From positions 124,001 to 188,000 of the forward strand of contig JANJTA010000032.1 in the NCBI GenBank assembly GCA_024711345.1: a stretch of 64,000 nucleotides of DNA. The letters run 5' to 3'. A program made the translations under genes and the position numbers. Source of the stretch: Rhodanobacter sp. (lineage in GTDB: Bacteria; Pseudomonadota; Gammaproteobacteria; Xanthomonadales; Rhodanobacteraceae). The number at the start of each line of letters is the position of its first letter. Positions within the stretch are counted from its first letter, which is position 1. Positions 29,133 to 35,637 of this stretch are shown here, in pieces. Under the pieces are notes generated by a model. It searched no databases. It worked only from the letters and a program-made list of their open reading frames with translations, and had not been told where the DNA came from.

Positions 29133-30458
29133 TCAGGCCGCGTCGGCAGGCAGTTCGCACGACGCGTTGAAGTCACCGATGGCCTCGACCAGGTCGGTGA
29201 CCGCGGCCTGCTCCGCCTCGCTCAGGTCGGGGTTCCAGCTGTCCAGGATCAGCACCACGCGAGTGAACGGGCTGCGGTTCCAGGCCTCGTGCTCGAAGGT
29301 GTCGTCGAACGTGACGCAACTCCCCTCGCGCCAGGAGTGGATCTGCCCGCCCACTTGCAGCGCACAGTCGGACGGCACGATCAGCGGCAGATGGGTGACC
29401 AGGCGGGTATTGGTCACGCCGCGGTGCGGCAGGATATGGGTGCCCGGGCGCAATACCGAGAACAGCGCCTCCGGCGCATGGTCGCGGATGCGCACCAGCG
29501 GCACCGCGTCCAGCACGGCGCTGGTGCGCGGACAGGCGGCGCAGTGATCGTCGTAGCGGTCGCCGTGGCGATGGAAGAAGTAGGCATCCCACGCGGCGGC
29601 ATAGCCATCGGACCCGCGCAGCATCGACTGCGCCAGGGCGGGATCGTCCACGCCGAGGAAGGATTCCAGCACCTGCTCGCCGGCCAGCACGGCCAGCAGC
29701 TCTTCGCGTATCGCCGCGGTGGCCGCTTCCAGCGTCTCGTGCCAGGGGAAGCGCTCGCGCGGGTAGAACGGCTGGCTGGGGACGTCGGGGAAGTAGAGGA
29801 ACAGCGGACGCTGGCGCGGATCGATCGAGGGCATCGGCTCCAGCCCGAGATGAATCGCCAGCGCCCGATCCACGCGGTGCAGTTCCGACCGACCGTAGCG
29901 CTCGCGCAGCGGCTCCAGCGCGGCGTCGAACAACCGCCGGCGTCCGGCGTTGGCATAGTTCATCGCATACTTCACCAGCTCGCGCAGGCCCGGCGCGGTG
30001 GTGGCGTCGTTGAGCCAGCGGCCCTGCTCCTGCGCGCTGCGCACGGCCATGAAGTAGGCGGTCAGCGCCTGCTCCGCCCGCCCCAGCTGTTCCAGCGCGA
30101 TGCCCAGCCGCAAGCGCGCCAGGAACATGCGCGGCGCCGCCGCCAGGGCGCGCTGCAGGTGGCTGGCGGCGGCCTCGAAGTCGCCGCTGGCAAGATGCAC
30201 GCTGCCCAGCTGGTGAGCCACGCCGGGATGATCGGGATGCGCCCGCTCGGCCCGGTTCAACAGCAGTATCGCCTGCGGCACGTTGCGCCGCGCCAGCTCG
30301 CGGTCGGCCAGAAAGACCAGCGCGTCGGCGTCATCGGGCTCGTGCTCGAGCAATTGCCGACAGGAGGATTCCGCCGCCGCCATCTGCCCGCCCTGCAACT
30401 GCGCGCGAACGGCCTCCCGCAATGACGACACGGGGTCGGGCGTAGGGGAAACGCTCAT
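29133..30458 (-). CDS. TPR-containing aspartyl/asparaginyl beta-hydroxylase
   Basis: 441 residues from the ATG at 30458 (GGAG nine bases upstream). The first ~150 residues are TPR helices (ESSCRQLLEHEPDDADALVFLADRELARR... and two more units). The C-terminal ~200 are an AspH-type Fe(II)/2-oxoglutarate domain: iron ligand His ~345 in ILPHRGVTN, then LVTHLPLIVP, WREGSCVTFDD, and second His ~390 in FEHEAWN. No membrane anchor or signal peptide, unlike lipid-A hydroxylase LpxO, so a protein or peptide substrate bound through the TPRs is more likely (inference). Divergent from the first sulfotransferase, 117 bp away. Confidence 0.88.
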   Translation of the reverse strand: MSVSPTPDPVSSLREAVRAQLQGGQMAAAESSCRQLLEHEPDDADALVFLADRELARRNVPQAILLLNRAERAHPDHPGVAHQLGSVHLASGDFEAAASHLQRALAAAPRMFLARLRLGIALEQLGRAEQALTAYFMAVRSAQEQGRWLNDATTAPGLRELVKYAMNYANAGRRRLFDAALEPLRERYGRSELHRVDRALAIHLGLEPMPSIDPRQRPLFLYFPDVPSQPFYPRERFPWHETLEAATAAIREELLAVLAGEQVLESFLGVDDPALAQSMLRGSDGYAAAWDAYFFHRHGDRYDDHCAACPRTSAVLDAVPLVRIRDHAPEALFSVLRPGTHILPHRGVTNTRLVTHLPLIVPSDCALQVGGQIHSWREGSCVTFDDTFEHEAWNRSPFTRVVLILDSWNPDLSEAEQAAVTDLVEAIGDFNASCELPADAA

Positions 30459-30524
30459 CAATGGTGCTCCGCGGGTTGTGCCATGCCACTGCCACGCGCG
30501 TGAAGCGGGCTGCGGTCGAGCAGG

Positions 30525-30530
30525 CATAAT
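30525..30530 (+). promoter_or_regulatory. possible -10 element for the sulfotransferase pair
   Basis: CATAAT, one of the few AT-rich hexamers in the 117-bp divergent region, about 45 bases before the ATG at 30576. The -35 region is poorly matched. Tentative. Confidence 0.3.
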
Positions 30531-30575
30531 AGCCGTTCGCGGCGCTGCCGCGCCCATCACCCTGACGGAGCCCGG

Positions 30576-32153
30576 ATGTCGGCACGACTGCATGGCCTCA
30601 CCCCCGACCTGACGCGCGCCGTGTCCGCCGTCGCGCGGGCACTCGACGACGGCCGCCTCGATGTCGCGACCGCACGCATGGCGCCGCTGCTCGCCGGCCA
30701 GCCCGACCACCCCGAAGTGCAGCGCCTGCACGCCGGCATCCTGGGCATACAGGGGCGCCACCAGGAGGCCATCGCGCTGATGCGGACAGCGCTCGCCAAT
30801 CACCCGGACGACCCGGTCTACCTCAACACGCTGGCCACCCTGCTCGGCCAGGCCGGCGAGTTCGACGGCGCCATCGATGTCCTGCGCACCGCCTGCCGGC
30901 TGCAGCCGGACATGGCGCTGGCCTGGTACAACCTCGGCGTCATGCTGACCCGCAGCGTGCGCAACGACGAAGCCGAGGCCGCCCTGCGCAGAGCGGTGGA
31001 ACTCGACCCGCAGGCTACCGACGCACGCGCGCTGCGGGCCGACATGCTGCGCATGCGCGGACAACCGGCCGAGGCCGCCGCCGAGTACCGGCGCGTGCTG
31101 GCCGAACGGGCATGGGCCGGCATGGCGTGGTGGGGGCTGGCCGACCTCAAGACCCTGCGCATGAGCGAGGCCGACGTCGCCGCCATGCAGGCCGCGCTGC
31201 GCGAACCGCGCGCCACCGACGACGACCGCATCGCGATCGGCTTCGCGCTCGCACGCGCGCTGGACGATCAGGGGCGCTATGCCGAATCGCTGCAGGCGAT
31301 CGCCGCGGCGAACACCATCGCGCGGCGGCGCCAGCAGTGGAACGCCGCGGGCTATTCGACGGCGATCGACGCGCTGGCGGCGGCCTTCGATCCACCACCG
31401 GCAGGCGCGGACGAGCCCGACCTCGGCCACGAGGTGATCTTCATCGTCGGCCTGCCGCGCTCCGGTTCCACCCTCGCCGAGCAGATCCTCGCCTCGCATC
31501 CGCAGGTGGAAGGCACCGGCGAGCTGCCGGATCTGCCGCAGGTGCTGGCCGAGGAATCGCGCCGGCGCGGGCAGCCGTTCCCGCGCTGGGTGCCGCACAT
31601 GCAGCCGGCCGACTGGTCGCGACTGGGTCGTCGCTACCTCGAACGCACGGCGCACTGGCGCGAACGCCGCCCGCGCTTCACCGACAAGCTGCCGAGCAAC
31701 TGGATCTACGCCGAAGCGATTCGCGCCATGCTGCCGGGGGCGCGCATCGTCGGTTGCCGCCGCGACGCGCTGGAGACGTGTTTTTCCTGCTATCGCCAGC
31801 GCCTGGACAACAACGAGTACAGCCGCGACTTCGGCGACCTGGCCAGTTTCTGGCGCGACTGCGACCGCAGCCTGCAGCGGCTCGCCGCACGCCATCCACA
31901 GGCGGTGCTGCTGCACGACTACGAGGCGCTGCTGGCCGAGCCGGAAGCGCGCATCCGCGCCTTGCTGGATTTCTGCGCTCTGCCGTTCGACCCGGCCTGC
32001 CTGCGGTTCCATGAGAACCCCCGCGAGGTGCGCTCGCCCAGCGCCGGCCAGGTGCGTCAGCCGCTGCGCGGCGACACCGCGCACAGCACGCGCTACGGCG
32101 CCCTGCTCGACCCGCTGCGCACGGCGCTCGGCCTGCCGCCCTGGCAGGCCTGA
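30576..32153 (+). CDS. TPR-repeat sulfotransferase (first of three)
   Basis: 525 residues. Residues ~20-270 are TPR units (DHPEVQRLHAGILGIQGRHQEAI, DPVYLNTLATLLGQAGEFDGAI, MALAWYNLGVMLTRSVRNDEAE...). The sulfotransferase domain starts ~286 with the PAPS 5'-phosphosulfate loop VGLPRSGSTL (291-300); the 3'-phosphate site is IVGCRRDALETCFS (Arg ~395-396, Ser ~404). No signal peptide, so it acts in the cytoplasm where PAPS is made. TPR-sulfotransferases include tyrosylprotein-type enzymes; the substrate here is not known. 19 bp before the next sulfotransferase: an operon. Confidence 0.9.
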   Translation: MSARLHGLTPDLTRAVSAVARALDDGRLDVATARMAPLLAGQPDHPEVQRLHAGILGIQGRHQEAIALMRTALANHPDDPVYLNTLATLLGQAGEFDGAIDVLRTACRLQPDMALAWYNLGVMLTRSVRNDEAEAALRRAVELDPQATDARALRADMLRMRGQPAEAAAEYRRVLAERAWAGMAWWGLADLKTLRMSEADVAAMQAALREPRATDDDRIAIGFALARALDDQGRYAESLQAIAAANTIARRRQQWNAAGYSTAIDALAAAFDPPPAGADEPDLGHEVIFIVGLPRSGSTLAEQILASHPQVEGTGELPDLPQVLAEESRRRGQPFPRWVPHMQPADWSRLGRRYLERTAHWRERRPRFTDKLPSNWIYAEAIRAMLPGARIVGCRRDALETCFSCYRQRLDNNEYSRDFGDLASFWRDCDRSLQRLAARHPQAVLLHDYEALLAEPEARIRALLDFCALPFDPACLRFHENPREVRSPSAGQVRQPLRGDTAHSTRYGALLDPLRTALGLPPWQA

Positions 32154-32172
32154 GCACATCGCACGCCAGCCC

Positions 32173-33720
32173 ATGACACCGACCATGCCTGCACCTGCGG
32201 ATGAGCAGCTGGCGCTGCAAGCCGCGCAGGCACAGGTACTGCGCGGCGAGGTGGCGGCGGCGGCGAGCACGCTGGAGGCGGCCGTCGCCGCGCATCCCGA
32301 TTCCGACGAGCTGGCGCTGGCGCTTGCCGGCCTCGCGATCCAGCGCGGCGATCGGGCTGGCGCCGAACGACGCCTGCGCGGCATCCTGCAGCGCACGCCG
32401 GGCCATCTGCCCACTGCCTTCGTGCTGGCGCGTCTGCTGCGCGAGCAGGGCCGGATGATGGCCGCCGGCGAGGTCCTGACCGGCGCCTGCACGGCCGGGA
32501 CCGTCAGCATGGAGCAGCGGATCGCCGCGGTGGAGTTGCTCGACGACTGCGGGCGCCAGGCGCAGGCGCTCCAGCTGTGCACGGACGCCTTCGCCCACGG
32601 CTTCGACGACCCCCGCCTGCGCGCACACGCCGGCGCGCTGGCCTCGCAACTGGGGCGTTTCGACGAGGCCCGCCTGCATCAGCAGGCGGCGCTGGCCGGC
32701 AGCCCGCTGGCGCTGGAATGGCATGTCCCGCTGGGCCTGGCTGGCCTGCAGCGATACCGCGACCGCCAGCATCCGGATCTCGCGCTGTTCGAACAGTACC
32801 TGGCGCGCAACGACCTGAGTCCGCACGCGCGCAGCGGCCTGCTGTTCGCGCTGGGCAAGGCCTGCGACGATCTCGGCGAACATGCCCGTGCCGCCGCGGC
32901 CTGGGCCGGGGCCAACCGCCTCGTGCGCGAGCGGCAGCCCTGGAACCGCAAGGCATGGCGGCGCAGCGTGGAAATGCGCCTGGCGCGACCGGCGCCGGCT
33001 GCCCTGCCAGCAGGAGGCCATGCCTGGACGCCGGTCTTCATCGTGGGCATGCCGCGATCCGGCAGCACGTTGCTGGCCGAACAGCTGGCCCGGCACCCGG
33101 AGGTACGGCATCGCGGCGAGCTGCCCTGGCTACCGACGCTGGCAGCGCGTCTGGACGCCATCGCTTCGGAGCGCGAACGTGCCGCGCAGATGCCGCTGGC
33201 CGCCGCGGCCTACGCCGCCCAGCTGGTGCAGGACGATGCCCCCGCGCGCTGGTACATCGACAAGCAGCCGCACAACGACATGCACGTGGACCTGATCCTC
33301 GCGCTGTTCCCGCAGGCGCGGGTGATCCACTGCCGCCGCAACACCCGCGACAACGCGCTCTCGCTGTGGATGCAGTCGTTCCATCCCGGTACGCAGGACT
33401 TTGCCTTCGATTTCGCCGACATCGCGGCGGTCATCCACGGCAAGCGGCGGCTGATGACGCACTGGCTACGGCGTTACCCGAACGCCGTGCGCGAAGTGCG
33501 TTATGAAGACCTGGTCGCCGACCCCGCGGCCTGCATCGGTGCCCTGGCCGAGTGGCTCGGCTTGCCCGCTTCCACGCCGCCCGCGGTGCCCGGCCAGGAA
33601 CGCGCCATCAGCACGGCGAGCCTGTGGCAGGCACGCCAGCCGGTGCACTCCCGCTCGGTGCAGCGCTGGCGCGCCTACGCGACGCTGCTGCCGGAGCTTG
33701 CCCGGATGACGGACGACTGA
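32173..33720 (+). CDS. TPR-repeat sulfotransferase (second of three)
   Basis: 515 residues from the ATG at 32173. Same architecture as the preceding gene: TPR-like helices (~10-250), PAPS loop VGMPRSGSTL at 291-300, then IDKQPHN and the 3'-phosphate motif VIHCRRNTRDNALSLW at ~384-399. The loops sit at the same residue numbers as in its neighbour, suggesting tandem duplication, but the TPR halves have diverged strongly, so substrates may differ. The stop codon is 3 bp from the end of the convergent third sulfotransferase gene. Confidence 0.9.
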   Translation: MTPTMPAPADEQLALQAAQAQVLRGEVAAAASTLEAAVAAHPDSDELALALAGLAIQRGDRAGAERRLRGILQRTPGHLPTAFVLARLLREQGRMMAAGEVLTGACTAGTVSMEQRIAAVELLDDCGRQAQALQLCTDAFAHGFDDPRLRAHAGALASQLGRFDEARLHQQAALAGSPLALEWHVPLGLAGLQRYRDRQHPDLALFEQYLARNDLSPHARSGLLFALGKACDDLGEHARAAAAWAGANRLVRERQPWNRKAWRRSVEMRLARPAPAALPAGGHAWTPVFIVGMPRSGSTLLAEQLARHPEVRHRGELPWLPTLAARLDAIASERERAAQMPLAAAAYAAQLVQDDAPARWYIDKQPHNDMHVDLILALFPQARVIHCRRNTRDNALSLWMQSFHPGTQDFAFDFADIAAVIHGKRRLMTHWLRRYPNAVREVRYEDLVADPAACIGALAEWLGLPASTPPAVPGQERAISTASLWQARQPVHSRSVQRWRAYATLLPELARMTDD

Positions 33721-33723
33721 GGA

Positions 33724-35553
33724 TCAGCCGTCCGCGGACTCGTCGGCGTCGGCGACCGAATAGCCCCAGTGCCGCAGCATCGGATCGAGAATCGGCAGCG
33801 CCGGCGCCAGCGCCTCGCGGTAACGCTTCCAGCGATCGAGCCCCTTGCGGTTGACCGGCTGGGTGACCTGCGTATAGCTGGGCGTGGCGATGAAGCCCTT
33901 GTCGCGTGCATGGCGATCGAAATGCAGCAGCGGCGTGGCGTCCTCCAGGCCGAGGAAATCGGCGATGCGCCGCGTCTGTGCGGCCGGGTCGGCCACCAGA
34001 TCCTCGTAGCGGGAAACGAACACGTTCGGCTGGAACAGCGCCACGTCGTGCAGCCAGCATTCCATCGCGGTCACGTAGGCGGTTGCCAGCTTCTCCATCG
34101 AGGCGCACGCCACCGCCAGCACGGCGGCGCGGAAGTTCTGCATGTAGTTGCTGACCAGCACGTCGCACGGGTGGCGCAGGGCGAGGATGAATTTCGCCTC
34201 GGGAAACAGGCGATAGATCAGCGGCAGCCACAGCATGTTCAGCGGATTCTTGTCGACCAGCTGCGCGCTCCAGCGCCGCCGGATCTTCGAGCAGACCAGG
34301 CTCACGTAGCCCTTGCGCAATTCGTCGCATGCATGCTGGTCGAGCTTGTACAGATCCTGCGGCACCACGATGCCGTGGTCGGCCAGCTGGTCGGAAAGGA
34401 TCGTGAAGAACGGCCGCTCGTCCATCGACTGCAGCGCCGGGTGGGCGTCGAGCATCAGTTCCAGCAGCGTCGTGCCCGAGCGCGGGTAGCCCACGATGAA
34501 CACCGGCGAGCTCGCGCTGTCCGGACTCTGCAGTACGGGCCAGCGCCGGAACTCCTCCGCCTCGATGCGTTCCACCGCGGCCGGAAGCACCGGCAACGCG
34601 GGATCGAAGCGACGCGGCACGTTGTGCTTCAGCTCCTCGATCTGGCGCGCATGCGCCTCGTGCAGCGCGGCGATCGCACCGGGGTAATCGCGCAGCTTGT
34701 CGCAGGCGTCGGCCAGGGAGAAGAAATGCGCATAGTCGTCGGGTGTGCGCGGCCCCACCTGCTCGAGCAGCCGCCGTGCCTGTTCGGTTTGCCCGCGCCG
34801 CAACGCCAGCTTCGCGCGCTGGTGGGCGATCTCCAGCTGCGCCTCGGCATCCAGCGCCGGATGATCGTGCTCCACCTGGTCGAGCAGCGCCGCGCTGCCG
34901 TCGAGGTCGTTGACGCGTTCATAGACCGCGGCCAGCAACAGACGCGCCGGCAGATGGCCGGGCGTGCGTGCCAGCAGTTCCTCCAGCAGTACGCGGGCGA
35001 TGTTCGCCTCGCCGAGTGTCAGCTGCAGGTCGGCCAGTTCCAGCTGCAGCGGATCGTCCAGCGCGGTCCAGTCGCGCCAGGGGCGCAGCAGCTCCTCCGC
35101 GCGCGAATCGCGGCAGGCCGAACAGGCGCGCGCGGCATGAATGCGTATGGCCGGCGATGCCGGGTCCAGCGCGTGGGCGCGCAGCAAGGTATCGCGGGCG
35201 ACCTGGTAGTCCTTACGTTCGAGCTGCAACAGGCCCAGGTTGGTCAGCTGCTCCCCGTTGTCTGGCGCCAGTTCGATCGAACGTCGGTAAGCGTCCTCGG
35301 CTTCCTGTACGCGCCCCGCCTCGCGCAACGCGGTGGCGTAATTGCCCCAGTGCAGCGAGTCGTCGGGATGGTTTTGCGCCAGCGCAGCATAAATCTCCAG
35401 CGCTTCGGCCAGGCGGCCCTGCTGCTGCAGGCCGATCGCCAGAAACAAGGTGAGGTCGGGATCGTCGGGGCGCTCCGCCAGGGCAACTCGGGAAAGGCGC
35501 TCCACCTCGGCCGGTCGGCCGCCCTGCAGGGCGCTGAGAATGTCGTTGATCAC
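33724..35553 (-). CDS. TPR-repeat sulfotransferase (third of three)
   Basis: 609 residues from a GTG at 35553. An in-frame TTG at 35571 exists, but it lies inside the U-tract of the upstream terminator and has no ribosome site. At least seven TPR-like units fill ~10-300 (LTLFLAIGLQQQGRLAEALEIY, LHWGNYATALREAGRVQEAED...). The PAPS loop VGYPRSGTTL lies at ~354-363, with LVDKNPLN and ALRHPCDVLVSNY behind it. It follows the TonB receptor gene on the same strand, 84 bp away, so it may be expressed by read-through. Confidence 0.9.
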   Translation of the reverse strand: MINDILSALQGGRPAEVERLSRVALAERPDDPDLTLFLAIGLQQQGRLAEALEIYAALAQNHPDDSLHWGNYATALREAGRVQEAEDAYRRSIELAPDNGEQLTNLGLLQLERKDYQVARDTLLRAHALDPASPAIRIHAARACSACRDSRAEELLRPWRDWTALDDPLQLELADLQLTLGEANIARVLLEELLARTPGHLPARLLLAAVYERVNDLDGSAALLDQVEHDHPALDAEAQLEIAHQRAKLALRRGQTEQARRLLEQVGPRTPDDYAHFFSLADACDKLRDYPGAIAALHEAHARQIEELKHNVPRRFDPALPVLPAAVERIEAEEFRRWPVLQSPDSASSPVFIVGYPRSGTTLLELMLDAHPALQSMDERPFFTILSDQLADHGIVVPQDLYKLDQHACDELRKGYVSLVCSKIRRRWSAQLVDKNPLNMLWLPLIYRLFPEAKFILALRHPCDVLVSNYMQNFRAAVLAVACASMEKLATAYVTAMECWLHDVALFQPNVFVSRYEDLVADPAAQTRRIADFLGLEDATPLLHFDRHARDKGFIATPSYTQVTQPVNRKGLDRWKRYREALAPALPILDPMLRHWGYSVADADESADG

Positions 35554-35569
35554 GTGAGAGGTACTATCC

Positions 35570-35604
35570 AAAAAAAAGAGCCGCGCGGGTTGCCCGCGCG
35601 GCTC
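35570..35604 (-). terminator. strong intrinsic terminator after the TonB receptor gene
   Basis: Perfect 12-bp stem (GAGCCGCGCGGG with its complement, three-base loop) followed on the minus strand by eight uridines. It sits 33 bp after the receptor's stop codon and its U-tract ends 16 bp before the sulfotransferase GTG, so most receptor transcripts should end here and a fraction read on. Confidence 0.9.
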
Positions 35605-35637
35605 GTCAGCTTCAGCTACTCAGTGCTGTCCAGTCAA

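Noticed and set aside
35554-35571. TTG at 35571 as the start of the third sulfotransferase
   Set aside because: The codon is in the U-tract of the terminator and has no ribosome site; GTG at 35553 is preferred.
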